Assembly (NCBI GenBank): GCA_964444125.1
Contig: CAYUFB010000012.1
Span: 1-31,968, forward strand
Source of the DNA: CAYUFB01 sp964444125
Lineage (GTDB): Bacteria; Patescibacteriota; Dojkabacteria; B142; JAFGMG01
Direction of reading: 5' to 3'
DNA length: 31,968 bases
Below the pieces are notes generated by a model. It saw only the letters and a list, made by a program, of their open reading frames with translations. It made no database searches and was not told the DNA's origin. Shown in pieces: positions 15,095 to 23,932 of this stretch (positions are counted from its first letter, which is position 1; every line of letters starts with the position of its first letter). The translations under genes and the position numbers were made by a program.

Positions 15095-15817
15095 ATGAAA
15101 AAATATTTCACTTTATATAATGCTTTTTTGACCGTTGTTTTCTTTCTAGTAATTTTCTCGATTCTAGCACCGATATTTATGGCATTAGGGCTAGAGGAAG
15201 TAGCGAAATACATATATATTGTTTATTCATTTTTTTGCCATCAGATCCATTATAGGAGTCTGCATCTATTTGATTATCAATTTGCTTGGTGTACTAGAGA
15301 TACCTTCATTTGGATAGGATTATTGACTGCAGGATTATTTGTCAAATTTAGAAGTATCCGTGCAATTAAGTGGTATGAAGTATTAATTTTTGTAATTCCT
15401 ATAGCACTTGATGGTGGCATACAGTTGATTGCTACCATGCTTGGCTTTTCAACAGACAAAGATGTTTTCTATGCAAGCACCAATCTTTCTAGGATGCTCA
15501 CAGGAGCATTTTTTGGAGTGGGTTTGGGGTTGTGGATATTTCCAATGATTGACATGGCCGAGAACATAAATTTGAATAAAAAGAATGCAAGTCTTTGGGG
15601 GAGCTTCCTAAAGATTTATGCTGTCAATTTTGTTATATATCTCGTTCTGATTGGATTGTGGTTTGTGACGTCAAATGATTATAAGCCACATAGTATATTA
15701 GATCACAAATCCAGATTGCCCGATGAAAAATCCCAGTGGCTTACTAGAAGGCAAAATGCAACCTGTCCGGTAAACACACAAGAGGAAAGTTTCGTAATAT
15801 TTAATTGTGAGGAATAA
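15095..15817 (+). CDS. DUF2085 family membrane protein
   Basis: A 240-residue integral membrane protein with about five hydrophobic segments. The family signature is visible: FFCHQIHYRS in the first part, then WCTRDTFIW, matching the CHQ...RS...C-x-R pattern of DUF2085. The first segment (about 11-35) is followed by the CHQ motif at the membrane edge. Later come GLLTAGLF, a VLIFVIPIALDGGIQL helix and a last helix near 172-192 with a polar tail. The tail has two further Cys (ATCPVN and FNCEE). The family's function is unknown; the conserved Cys/His suggest metal or redox chemistry but this is inference. It is likely co-transcribed with recJ. Confidence 0.75.
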   Translation: MKKYFTLYNAFLTVVFFLVIFSILAPIFMALGLEEVAKYIYIVYSFFCHQIHYRSLHLFDYQFAWCTRDTFIWIGLLTAGLFVKFRSIRAIKWYEVLIFVIPIALDGGIQLIATMLGFSTDKDVFYASTNLSRMLTGAFFGVGLGLWIFPMIDMAENINLNKKNASLWGSFLKIYAVNFVIYLVLIGLWFVTSNDYKPHSILDHKSRLPDEKSQWLTRRQNATCPVNTQEESFVIFNCEE

Positions 15818-15841
15818 TTAATTAGTTTTTATTAAATAAGT

Positions 15842-17194
15842 ATGAATAATAATTTGGCAAAAACTGATATTGAAATATCAAAACTAATTAAGCAAGAGGA
15901 AGCAAGACAACAAAATAAGTTATCTATGATCCCTTCAGAAAATTTCGTCAGCAAGGCAGTCAGGGAAGCAGTAGGATCTGTACTAATTAATAAATATTCT
16001 GAAGGAAATATTGGAAAGAGATACTATGAAGGAAATCAATTTATTGATCAAATAGAAGCGCTTGCAATCTCTAGGGCAAAGGAGTTTTTTAAATTACCCA
16101 AAAACTGGGATGTAAATGTACAGGCACTATCTGGAAGCAATGCAAACTTAGCTGTATATCTTGCAGTATTAAACATCGGAGATACAATGATGGGTATGTA
16201 TCTTCCTGATGGAGGACACTTATCACATGGCTGGTCGTATGATCCAGACAATAATACTACAAACGATGGTGTCATATATGAAGGAGGAAAAAGAAAAGTA
16301 CATATAACTTCCAAAATCTTTAATACAATTCAATACAAAACTGAACCAAAATCTAATCTTTTTGATTGGGACAAGATAGAAGAAGAAGTGATCAAACACA
16401 AACCTAAATTGTTTATCACTGGTGGTACAGCATATCCAAGAGATTTTGATTACAAAAGGATCAAGCAAATAACTCAAAAAGTCGGTTGTCTGTATATGGC
16501 AGATATCGCTCATGAAGCAGGATTGATTGGCGCTGGGGTATTAAATTCTCCAGTAGGCATTGCAGATATCGTAACGTTGACAACACACAAAACCTTAAGG
16601 TGTAGTAGAGGATCTATGATTATGGCAGATGCCAAATTGATCAAAAAAATCAATAAAGCAGTACTTCCTGGACTTCAAGGAGGACCACATAACCACAATA
16701 TCGCTGGCATCGCAGTTGGCTTACATGAGGCATTGCAACCAGAATTTAAAGAGTACGCTAGAAAGGTTGTAGAAAATGCCAAAGTTCTTGCAAGCGCTTT
16801 ACAGGATTTGGGATTTGACCTTGTGACAGGTGGTACGGACAAACATTTGATATTGATCAATTTGACCAATAAAGGTGTATTTGGCAAGAAAGTAGCAAGA
16901 GCTTTAGATTATGCAAGTATTGTTGCAAATATGAATACAATGCCTCAAGAAACCAGAAGTCCTGCAGATCCATCAGCTCTTAGGCTTGGGACTCCTACGA
17001 TCACCACAAGAGGTATGGGGCAAGAGGAAATGAGACAGATAGCTTCAATTATTGATCAAGTAGTAAGTATTTCTCAAAAATATAAAGAACTATCTTTTGA
17101 TGATTTCGAAGAAAAAATCGCTAGCGATCAAGGAATCCTGAAATTATCACAAGAGGTGAAATCACTTTGTGCTAGATTTCCACTAGATATTTAA
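15842..17194 (+). CDS. glyA: Serine hydroxymethyltransferase
   Basis: A 450-residue PLP enzyme that converts serine plus tetrahydrofolate to glycine plus 5,10-methylene-THF. The family core is present: MIPSENFVS, KYSEGNIGKRYYEGNQFID, ADIAHEAGLIGAG and the PLP-lysine motif TTHKT with Lys250. The usual glycine-rich RGPRGG after it reads RCSRGS here, a noticeable variant. The C-terminal substrate arginine segment (LRLGTPTITTRGM) is intact. It sits opposite the gene for FolD, which uses its product, with one glycosyltransferase between them. Its stop codon shares the palindrome TTAA with the convergent gene. Confidence 0.96.
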   Translation: MNNNLAKTDIEISKLIKQEEARQQNKLSMIPSENFVSKAVREAVGSVLINKYSEGNIGKRYYEGNQFIDQIEALAISRAKEFFKLPKNWDVNVQALSGSNANLAVYLAVLNIGDTMMGMYLPDGGHLSHGWSYDPDNNTTNDGVIYEGGKRKVHITSKIFNTIQYKTEPKSNLFDWDKIEEEVIKHKPKLFITGGTAYPRDFDYKRIKQITQKVGCLYMADIAHEAGLIGAGVLNSPVGIADIVTLTTHKTLRCSRGSMIMADAKLIKKINKAVLPGLQGGPHNHNIAGIAVGLHEALQPEFKEYARKVVENAKVLASALQDLGFDLVTGGTDKHLILINLTNKGVFGKKVARALDYASIVANMNTMPQETRSPADPSALRLGTPTITTRGMGQEEMRQIASIIDQVVSISQKYKELSFDDFEEKIASDQGILKLSQEVKSLCARFPLDI

Positions 17195-18288
17195 TCTGTA
17201 GAAATTATTTTGCTATAGAGTGTTTCGTAATTTTCTACCATTCTTTTTATGGTGTAATTTTCTCTAACTCTTTTGTATGCCAGTTCGACGTTTTCTTCTC
17301 TAATCAATTTGTTGTGAATCACATTGTGTATGGCATCGGCAAGTTCTGAATAGTTAGCTGGTTCAACAAGCAACCCACCATCTTCAACTACTTCGCTCAA
17401 GGCACCTGCAGTTGTAGCTACGACAGGGATTTTGTACCCCATGGCTTCTGCTACTGCCATTCCAAATGATTCATCAAGCGAAGGTTGGACGTATAGATTT
17501 ATGCCTTCCCAAAAATCTGTGAGATCTTCTACATCTTCTTGCCAAGAAATATCGAAATTGATTCCCAAATCAACGCTATGTTGTTTGAGGAAGTTTGAAA
17601 GAGGACCTTTACCAATAATTTTTAATAATAATTTCTTTTTTTCGTGTTTTTTTAGTTCAGCAAATGCCTCAAGTAGATATACAAATCCTTTTCTCTTATG
17701 AAATGACCCGATAGTCCCAATTACGATAGTGTCTTCATCCTCTCTTTTGGTGATTTTCTTAAAATCAACACCATTATATATTACGCTCACTTTGTCCCTT
17801 GGAGTGATTTTTTGGCTCACCAAAAAATCACGGACAGCTTCTGAGACTGCCACGGTATGTGTTGTGTATTTATCAAGATGCGCGAGTTTCTTGAGTTGAT
17901 AAATTCTTCTCCAGTTTTGTGGCAAAGTATAGTCTTTTGTCCAATTGTGTTCAGTGTATATCAAGGGCAGTTTCAATCTTTTGTTAATACCTCGTCCAAA
18001 ATATCCAGCCTTAACTCCTTGGCAGTGGATAATGGTCTGATCTGCAATATATGGCTTGATTATTTTGTGTAATTTCCTTGAGGCAAACAAACTCCGATTG
18101 AATTCGAATGTTTTGTATTCGACATTGATAGTATCCAATTTTTGTTGAAGTTGTCCTTGAGGACATACAACTAATAATTCATACTTCTTTCTATCAATAT
18201 TTTGTAATAGATTGAAAAGTTGTATTGGAGCTCCAGTTAGCCCGGAATCTGCAATTAAATGAATTATTCTAGTTTTTTTTACTCTCAT
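17191..18288 (-). CDS. GT4-family glycosyltransferase
   Basis: A 365-residue GT-B fold glycosyltransferase. The N-terminal domain begins IIHLIADSGLTGAPIQLFNLL, the glycine-containing acceptor loop of GT4 enzymes. The C-terminal donor domain has GTIGSFHKRKGFVYLLEAF, then PSLDESFGMAVAEAMG with the E-x7-E motif, then PVVATTAGALSEVVEDGGLLVEP. No membrane helix is seen, so it acts at the cytoplasmic face on a sugar-nucleotide donor, probably in surface-glycan assembly. Donor and acceptor cannot be told. It lies 28 bases after folD on the same strand and its stop codon overlaps that of glyA by four bases. Confidence 0.9.
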   Translation of the reverse strand: MRVKKTRIIHLIADSGLTGAPIQLFNLLQNIDRKKYELLVVCPQGQLQQKLDTINVEYKTFEFNRSLFASRKLHKIIKPYIADQTIIHCQGVKAGYFGRGINKRLKLPLIYTEHNWTKDYTLPQNWRRIYQLKKLAHLDKYTTHTVAVSEAVRDFLVSQKITPRDKVSVIYNGVDFKKITKREDEDTIVIGTIGSFHKRKGFVYLLEAFAELKKHEKKKLLLKIIGKGPLSNFLKQHSVDLGINFDISWQEDVEDLTDFWEGINLYVQPSLDESFGMAVAEAMGYKIPVVATTAGALSEVVEDGGLLVEPANYSELADAIHNVIHNKLIREENVELAYKRVRENYTIKRMVENYETLYSKIISTD

Positions 18289-18316
18289 GTAATTTAGTGA
18301 GTATTAAATCATGTAA

Positions 18317-19207
18317 TTATTTGATACTTGCTTTGTAAGTGTTTTCAAGAAGTTTGGCTACGGTTATTGGGCCAACACCTCCTGGAACAGGCGTCACAAG
18401 TACGTTCTTGTTTTTCATGTCACTAAAATCAATGTCTCCATGGACGCCTTGTGCACTTTTATTGATTCCTACGTCAATTAATACCTGTCCATCTTGTATA
18501 TCTTCTGCCTTAATTATACCTGGTCTACCTGTAGCAGTAATAAGGATGTCACAATTTTTGACAAATTTTGATAAATCAGATTTGTCGGTATACTTATGTG
18601 CAATAGTAAGTGTTGTGTTGTATTTCAATAATATCGCGGCCAAAGGTTTGCCTACCAATAATGAATGATTGATGATGAGAACTTTTTTGCCAAGAAGGTA
18701 TCTGGTCAATAATTCGTCATCGTCTTTATTTAATTCATTGATAGAGTATTTCTGATCATCATAAATACTGGCATTTTTCAGGCATTCAATTACAGCAAGC
18801 GCAGTAGCTGATACAAAGCAAGGATTCTCATGATATAGATTTCCAAGAGAAATTGGACTTAGGCCATCAACATCTTTGTCGGGATCAATCTCGAAAAGAA
18901 TCTTTTTGGAATTTAGTCCTTTCTGCAGAGGAAATTGCAAGATATAGCCATCAATCGATTTATCTTTATTTAGGTTGTGAATTATTTTCAGTACCTCATC
19001 GTCATTGGTTTGTGGCAAATGAATAAATTGTGTTTCGATCCCAAGTTCTTTGGCCCAGAGAATTTTTTTTTCGATATATAATTCGCTGCTCACATTATAT
19101 CCAGTATAGATAATAGCGAGTTTCGGTGTGACTTTATTTATTTCTATTAAGTTTTTTAGTTTGATTTTTATGCTTTCTGCAATTTTTTCGCCATTAATTA
19201 TATTCAT
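18317..19207 (-). CDS. folD: Methylene-THF dehydrogenase / methenyl-THF cyclohydrolase
   Basis: A 296-residue bifunctional enzyme that interconverts 5,10-methylene-THF, methenyl-THF and 10-formyl-THF using NAD(P). The catalytic Y-x3-K motif is in SELYIEKK. The QFPLQKGLN segment and IDPDKDVDG hold the substrate-binding residues. The Rossmann part shows LVGKPLAAILL, and the C-terminus has TPVPGGVGPITVAKLL. An insertion of about 15 hydrophilic residues (DDQKYSINELNKDDDE) after the FVSATALAVIECL helix is not typical. With GlyA nearby, the pair covers the core of one-carbon supply. Confidence 0.95.
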   Translation of the reverse strand: MNIINGEKIAESIKIKLKNLIEINKVTPKLAIIYTGYNVSSELYIEKKILWAKELGIETQFIHLPQTNDDEVLKIIHNLNKDKSIDGYILQFPLQKGLNSKKILFEIDPDKDVDGLSPISLGNLYHENPCFVSATALAVIECLKNASIYDDQKYSINELNKDDDELLTRYLLGKKVLIINHSLLVGKPLAAILLKYNTTLTIAHKYTDKSDLSKFVKNCDILITATGRPGIIKAEDIQDGQVLIDVGINKSAQGVHGDIDFSDMKNKNVLVTPVPGGVGPITVAKLLENTYKASIK

Positions 19208-19229
19208 GAGCTTATTATTAATTTTTTCA

Positions 19230-19235
19230 ATTATA
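19230..19235 (-). promoter_or_regulatory. Candidate -10 element for folD-GT4
   Basis: A perfect TATAAT on the minus strand would start transcription near 19223, about 16 nt before ATG 19207. No good -35 is seen at the usual distance. On the other strand of the same gap TTGACA occurs at 19282-19287, but without a convincing -10 for the plus-strand gene at 19351. Confidence 0.4.
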
Positions 19236-19350
19236 CAAGAGATATAGATAATTTCACAGCTAAGATTATCTCATGTGGCACTTGACACAAGAAAAGTATA
19301 TAAGGTAATTTAGAGTAGTATAGTCATTTTATTTCTTCATTAAATTTTTT

Positions 19351-20790
19351 ATGGCAAAAATAAAATTAAAACTATCTGCCACAAAGTCGATTGATTTTAA
19401 TATCCAAAAATTTGAGAAACAACATTTCCCGATTAAATTTCTAAATAGTTTAAGTTCATTGGTTCTGATAACTTTTTTTATCCTTTTTGCTAGAGCCCTT
19501 GTAATTAGTCAATTTGATTCTGTCAATTTCTTGTATCTGCTTTCTACAACGACGATATTTTTGCTTGCTATTCAAGTTATGAAGATGTTGATAGGTGGAA
19601 TTAAATATTTCCCAGAATCTGTTCTGGATCTATTTAGTTTGCTTCTTTCTATAGCACTGATTTCTACTTTGCTTACAAAGCAGTTGTTTGATCTAACAAG
19701 AACTGACGGGATGCTTCCTTCTGAAAGCACCTGGTTCATGACAATTTTGGGGGTTCTTTTCTTATTGCTCTTTGCTTATCTTGTCGATATTACAACAAGA
19801 ATCAAAAATCGTAATGTAGTTTTGACTGTTATTTTTATTTTAGCATTTGAATTGTTTGTTCTGATTCAGGCGATTTTGGGAAATACTTTGCCAGATAGGG
19901 TTTATCTGATCATGTTATTTGGCGCAGTATTATTACTTCCATTAGTAAATAATTCGTCTAATAGATATATAAATTATGCAGCATTAGTTAATATATTAGT
20001 ATTATTGACAATAGGATTTATCAATCTTGATGGATGGGTATTGTTCTTATTCATGCTGGTTTCTTCTGTTTTGTTGGGATTTGGCTATTTCTTTAAAAAA
20101 TTTGGTGTCACACAATTAAAAGCGACAAAAGATGTATTTGCATTTTTGAAAAGGGGCCAATTAAGAGTAGCGAAAGTCAAGGCAATCTTGCCTTTTGTTG
20201 CTACCTTGGTTGCAATTGTTTCTTATTGGTTGGGGTTGCTGATAGCAGGTATATCCGGCAAGGTTAGCTTACTTCCCATCAAGGAAGGGGTCAATTCGAT
20301 ATTTGATTCAATTGAGGCTACGTCAAGTATTCAAGAGGTACTATTGGGTAGTATCCACCAGATGAGCTACCAAAGCTTTGTAGGAAATCTATTTTCTACT
20401 TATGGTGTTGTTGGACTTAGTATTTTTGTGCTTTTTGTATCAGCATTTTTTTCATTCGTTGCAAAAAAATATTTCCAATCTTCCAAGAAAACTGATTTAT
20501 TTGGATATGTAGTTATTGGGATTATTATTTTTCTAACTTTGTTGATGTTTGTATCACCCATAGGCGCTGAACTATTAATTACCTATTTTGTTCTCATTGG
20601 CTTGTCATTAGGGGCCTATGGTGAAGACAAAAAGATCAAAATCGAAGAAGGAGTCTTTGATTTGCAGAAATTAAAGAACATTAAGGTTAGATATAGTCTA
20701 AGATTTTTGCAATTACTTTCTATAGTATTACTGGGAGTCTTAGCAGTTTATTTTCTACTTAATACTCAGAGTGTATTGTCAAATTTGTAG
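19351..20790 (+). CDS. Polytopic membrane protein of unknown function (about 13 helices)
   Basis: A 479-residue, very hydrophobic protein. By eye I count about 13 transmembrane stretches, from about residue 29 to about 470. There is a short basic N-terminal tail and a polar loop near 250-275 rich in Lys/Arg. A segment near 335-370 reads NLFSTYGVVGLSIFVLF. Its layout, a loop followed by an x-x-G-x-x-G-L helix, recalls O-antigen ligase/polymerase (Wzy/WaaL) proteins, but this is too weak for a call. It stands before the surface protein at 21078, separated by the heptamer array, and may serve envelope glycan or surface-layer assembly. Confidence 0.7.
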   Translation: MAKIKLKLSATKSIDFNIQKFEKQHFPIKFLNSLSSLVLITFFILFARALVISQFDSVNFLYLLSTTTIFLLAIQVMKMLIGGIKYFPESVLDLFSLLLSIALISTLLTKQLFDLTRTDGMLPSESTWFMTILGVLFLLLFAYLVDITTRIKNRNVVLTVIFILAFELFVLIQAILGNTLPDRVYLIMLFGAVLLLPLVNNSSNRYINYAALVNILVLLTIGFINLDGWVLFLFMLVSSVLLGFGYFFKKFGVTQLKATKDVFAFLKRGQLRVAKVKAILPFVATLVAIVSYWLGLLIAGISGKVSLLPIKEGVNSIFDSIEATSSIQEVLLGSIHQMSYQSFVGNLFSTYGVVGLSIFVLFVSAFFSFVAKKYFQSSKKTDLFGYVVIGIIIFLTLLMFVSPIGAELLITYFVLIGLSLGAYGEDKKIKIEEGVFDLQKLKNIKVRYSLRFLQLLSIVLLGVLAVYFLLNTQSVLSNL

Positions 20791-20820
20791 GATCAGCATA
20801 CAGCATTCAGAATATAGTTA

Positions 20821-21009
20821 TGAGTTAAGAGCTTTGAGCCTTGAGTATTTCCTAACTCTAGAAGGCCGAAAAAATTAAACTGATAGTATTCGAAACTTTT
20901 GCAATAGTTGGACCGGCTTCTGGCTGGCAATACTCACTACTCATAACTCATTACTCAACACTCAAAGCTCATAACTCAATACTCATAACTCACCACTCAA
21001 CACTCAACG
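20821..21009 (+). repeat. Heptamer array A: TGAGNNN units then CTCANNN units
   Basis: Four units in exact 7-nt phase (TGAG at 20821, AGAG at 20828, TGAG at 20835 and 20842) are followed by 83 bases of other sequence. Then come eleven perfect CTCA words every 7 nt from 20933 to 21003. The unit TGAGTATT at 20842-20849 pairs perfectly with AATACTCA at 20929-20936. Inside this, agaaggccg and cggcttct pair with one bulge. The whole forms a long imperfect inverted repeat between two plus-strand genes. Confidence 0.85.
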
Positions 21010-21017
21010 CCTAGCTC

Positions 21018-21046
21018 TTGACTTCTCTCAAAAATTTACTCATACT
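21018..21046 (+). promoter_or_regulatory. Promoter of the LPATG surface-protein gene
   Basis: TTGACT (21018-21023) is followed after 17 bp by CATACT (21041-21046), so transcription should start near 21053. This explains why an in-frame TTG at 21018 is not the start codon: it lies inside the -35 box. The true start is then ATG 21078. Confidence 0.5.
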
Positions 21047-21077
21047 GATTTTAAAGTCAATATTGAATTATAAATAC

Positions 21078-23264
21078 ATGAAGGGGAATATTAGAAAATT
21101 TACAGTTTATACACTATTTCTGCTCACAATTGTCTTAGCAGGGGTGGCTGTATATGTTGGATACAAGATAACCCAAGAAGATCAGGCCCCAGAAGATAGT
21201 AGTGCGGCAGACCCATTGCCATCATGTAGCTGGTCATGTAGTGTTAATAATCCATCACCAAGGAGCTGGACAGCAAACTGTACCGGTACAGGAGCTGTTA
21301 CAAGCCATGTGGTAGCTCTGCATCATTGCCCCAGTATGACCAAGACAAATAATCCAGGATATTGTAATGAAGTAAATGGTACTTTGCAGTGGAATAGAGA
21401 GCCTACTCCACCAACAGGTACAATATCACGTACTGCATCACCAGAATGCGGATGCTATCAATTTGATATAGGAGTAGATTTGCCGGATGGTAATTGGTGT
21501 ATGGCGTATGCGAAATTATCATGTTATGATAATGCATGCTCTGGTACTACGCCACCTACAACACCACCGACTACGCCACCTACAACACCGACAAAGACTC
21601 AGTGTTGGGGATCGTGTACAGAAAGTAGTCAATGCGGTACAAATATGTGGGGAACTCAGTTGTCATGTGTACAGGGAAATTGTGTCAATCCTGGTTGCTC
21701 AAAGGCAGCAAATAATGAGTATTGTGCCTGTACAGGAGGCACTTGTGGACAACTTTGTGGCCCATCAAATAGCAATACACTTTGCTCAGGGACTGATGCT
21801 CATGGCACGAGATTGTCATGTTATCTATTCAATAATCCGACAGCACAAGCATGTCAATTTAGATGTCAGCCTGATATTGGAATATCTAGAGTGGGAGCAG
21901 GGGTTTGTGGGAACGTCATTGGTAGCACAGATTATTTCAAAACAACAATTCCTGATTATGATACTTTGATGAGCCAGTATTGCAATCCAGTAGTTCCGCA
22001 AGATGCTTGTGGAGATGGAATTTGTGCAAGTGGAGAATATTGTGAAACTACATCATCAGGATCAATAGCGTGTCCTGGAGGCACACCAATATCAGCAACG
22101 TGTAGAAATGATTGTACATATTGTGGTGATGGGGTTCTTAATGGCGGAGAGACATGCGAAACAGGTATTGCTTGTCCAAATAGCCAAGTATGTAGCAGTA
22201 CTTGTCAGTGTACAACTCCTCCACAGGATATGGTATGTCAGGTTGTTGAGGGTGATACAAACAATATTGGGCCAGCAGAGTCTAGGATATTTAGACTAGT
22301 TATCAATAGAGGTACTCAATCTCCTCCAACTGGTAGCAGTGTTAGACTTAGGGTATCTTCAACATCAAATGATACTGCTGTTGGGCGTGATGGATATAAC
22401 AGCCCTACCGCAGCAATAGTTAGACCAATATCGAATACAGCAAATTCATTTGATCCATCAAATCCGTCGTTGGTTGAATTTCATTTTGTATGGGTAGCAA
22501 CGAATGTAGATAATAGCTCTCTCTCAAATGGGAATTATGAAATAGAGGTAAGCCTTGATGGAGGTAGTACTTGGGTAGCTCTTTCAGCATGTATTTTGAA
22601 TTTTACATATGATAATACTGTAGTACCTGACGCAAATTTCTTGATTATTAAAGAAGGTGCATCTGTATGTTCCACCTCGACAGGCGCGCAGTTGACTTAT
22701 ACTGTTAGTGTTAGAAATCTTGGACCAGGTCAAGGGATTTTGACATACGTTGAAGATCAGTTAGACGCAAATATCCAATCAAGCTGGGTAAGTAATATTA
22801 CTTCCTCGAGAGGTATTACTGGACAATTATCCGGTAACACAATCACTTGGACTGGGACTGAACAACAAAGAACTTATCAAGACGGAGAAACTGCGACATT
22901 CTCTTATACTGTAAATATTCCTGCCGGCTCATTAAATACTTATCGAGAAGGAGTACCAAATGTAGCAACTGTTGTTTTTGGTGAGAATCAAAATAGATAC
23001 AACTTAGTCACCCCAACAGGATGTTTTGGTGATGGAAGATTACCTGCAACTGGTATAAATGACAGTATGCCATACTTACTTGCAGCACTTGCAATAACTA
23101 CTGGTCTTATCGCATTCAGGTTACAACTAGGACAAGGATTTGCCTTGATATTGTTAGAAAAGAGTGGACAATTTGGAGTGCATATGCTTGATAATATTGG
23201 TCTAGAAGGAGCTTTAAGAACAAACAGAAAAGACAAATTGGAGAAGAAATTTAGGAAGCCTTAA
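21078..23264 (+). CDS. Cys-rich / DUF11 surface protein with LPATG motif
   Basis: A 728-residue protein. An N-terminal signal or anchor helix (about 8-30) is followed by a Cys-rich region to about 155 and a TTPP repeat linker (about 155-172). A second Cys-rich region to about 385 includes CGDG-x4-SGEYCE and CGDG-x4-GGETCE, the Myxococcus-type Cys repeat pattern. A DUF11-like beta domain lies at about 517-640 (LTYTVSVRNLGPG, TATFSYTVNIPAG). Then LPATG is at 655-659 with a hydrophobic helix at about 665-682. A 46-residue tail rich in K/R at its end follows, which is longer than in ordinary sortase substrates. It is exported and probably wall- or membrane-anchored. The ATG at 21078 was preferred over TTG 21018 because that TTG is part of the promoter. 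The stop overlaps rnhB through TTAA. Confidence 0.85.
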   Translation: MKGNIRKFTVYTLFLLTIVLAGVAVYVGYKITQEDQAPEDSSAADPLPSCSWSCSVNNPSPRSWTANCTGTGAVTSHVVALHHCPSMTKTNNPGYCNEVNGTLQWNREPTPPTGTISRTASPECGCYQFDIGVDLPDGNWCMAYAKLSCYDNACSGTTPPTTPPTTPPTTPTKTQCWGSCTESSQCGTNMWGTQLSCVQGNCVNPGCSKAANNEYCACTGGTCGQLCGPSNSNTLCSGTDAHGTRLSCYLFNNPTAQACQFRCQPDIGISRVGAGVCGNVIGSTDYFKTTIPDYDTLMSQYCNPVVPQDACGDGICASGEYCETTSSGSIACPGGTPISATCRNDCTYCGDGVLNGGETCETGIACPNSQVCSSTCQCTTPPQDMVCQVVEGDTNNIGPAESRIFRLVINRGTQSPPTGSSVRLRVSSTSNDTAVGRDGYNSPTAAIVRPISNTANSFDPSNPSLVEFHFVWVATNVDNSSLSNGNYEIEVSLDGGSTWVALSACILNFTYDNTVVPDANFLIIKEGASVCSTSTGAQLTYTVSVRNLGPGQGILTYVEDQLDANIQSSWVSNITSSRGITGQLSGNTITWTGTEQQRTYQDGETATFSYTVNIPAGSLNTYREGVPNVATVVFGENQNRYNLVTPTGCFGDGRLPATGINDSMPYLLAALAITTGLIAFRLQLGQGFALILLEKSGQFGVHMLDNIGLEGALRTNRKDKLEKKFRKP

Positions 23265-23881
23265 ACGAGTTCACTTATTGGTCTGAAACTTTTTCTGTGA
23301 ATATCACATGGACCATATTTTAAGAGATTTTCATAATGTAACTTCGTTCCATATCCTTTGTGTTTATCGAAGTCATATTCAGGATAAAACTTTGAGTAAT
23401 CTAACATTTCTTTGTCCCTAGTTACTTTGGCCAAAATTGATGCTGTAGCAATGCTATAAAATGTTTGATCTCCTTTTTTGATTAAGAGATAATTACATTC
23501 AAATTTTTGCTTAAACACGCCATCAATTAAAAACAATTTATTACCTTTATATTGGTGATTTATTTCAGATATTATTTCTTGAATTAGTTTCTCAATAGTT
23601 CCAGCTATGCCTATTGCATCAATTGTACTACTTGAGCCAAGTTTGATTTTGTAGTTATCGTCTTCTTGTAGCAAATTATATATATTCTCTCGTTCTCTTT
23701 GCGTTAGTTTCTTTGAGTCATGAACACCATTAATTGGAGCAATATTTGAAGATAATGCGTAAGCTGCAACAGCAACTGAACCAGCCCAAGGACCTCTTCC
23801 GGCCTCATCAATCCCAATGACATAATCATACTTTTCTAAATATTTTGAATCGGCAGTTGTATCAAGAAATGTTTTGGACAT
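23261..23881 (-). CDS. rnhB: Ribonuclease HII
   Basis: A 206-residue enzyme that cuts the RNA strand of RNA-DNA hybrids, including single ribonucleotides in DNA. The N-terminal motif GIDEAGRGPWAG carries the catalytic D25 and E26. The further acidic ligands are in FLIDGVF and the VTRDKEM region, and HDSKKL is also conserved. Length and order fit RnhB. The gene follows rplS by 51 bases, a common bacterial neighbourhood. An rplS terminator and an overlapping extended -10 promoter fill that gap, so it may be separately transcribed. Confidence 0.96.
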   Translation of the reverse strand: MSKTFLDTTADSKYLEKYDYVIGIDEAGRGPWAGSVAVAAYALSSNIAPINGVHDSKKLTQRERENIYNLLQEDDNYKIKLGSSSTIDAIGIAGTIEKLIQEIISEINHQYKGNKLFLIDGVFKQKFECNYLLIKKGDQTFYSIATASILAKVTRDKEMLDYSKFYPEYDFDKHKGYGTKLHYENLLKYGPCDIHRKSFRPISELV

Positions 23882-23921
23882 AAAAAAATACCTGAATAAT
23901 TATTAATTATAACAGGTATTT
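23882..23921 (-). terminator. Terminator after rplS
   Basis: The arms aaatacctg and caggtattt (23886-23894 and 23913-23921) form a 9-bp stem. The 18-nt loop contains a further inner pairing (ataatt/aattat). Read on the minus strand, a run of seven U follows (23888-23882), ending at the rnhB start codon. Confidence 0.7.
23906..23914 (-). promoter_or_regulatory. Extended -10 (TGTTATAAT) for rnhB inside the terminator hairpin
   Basis: Minus-strand TGTTATAAT would start transcription near 23899, about 18 nt before the rnhB ATG. It shares DNA with the loop and one arm of the rplS terminator. Confidence 0.5.
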
Positions 23922-23932
23922 CTGATTGAGAT

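Noticed and set aside
19351..20790. O-antigen ligase/polymerase call
   Set aside because: Only the helix count and one loop-helix pattern resemble that group. I saw no conserved catalytic residues, so it is left as an unknown membrane protein.
20933..21009. Possible CRISPR array at the CTCA repeats
   Set aside because: The period is 7 nt with 3 variable bases. There are no 20-40 nt repeats or spacers and no cas genes.
21018..21077. TTG start of the surface-protein gene at 21018
   Set aside because: This TTG is part of a TTGACT -35 box with CATACT 17 bp on, and the ATG at 21078 gives a normal signal segment.
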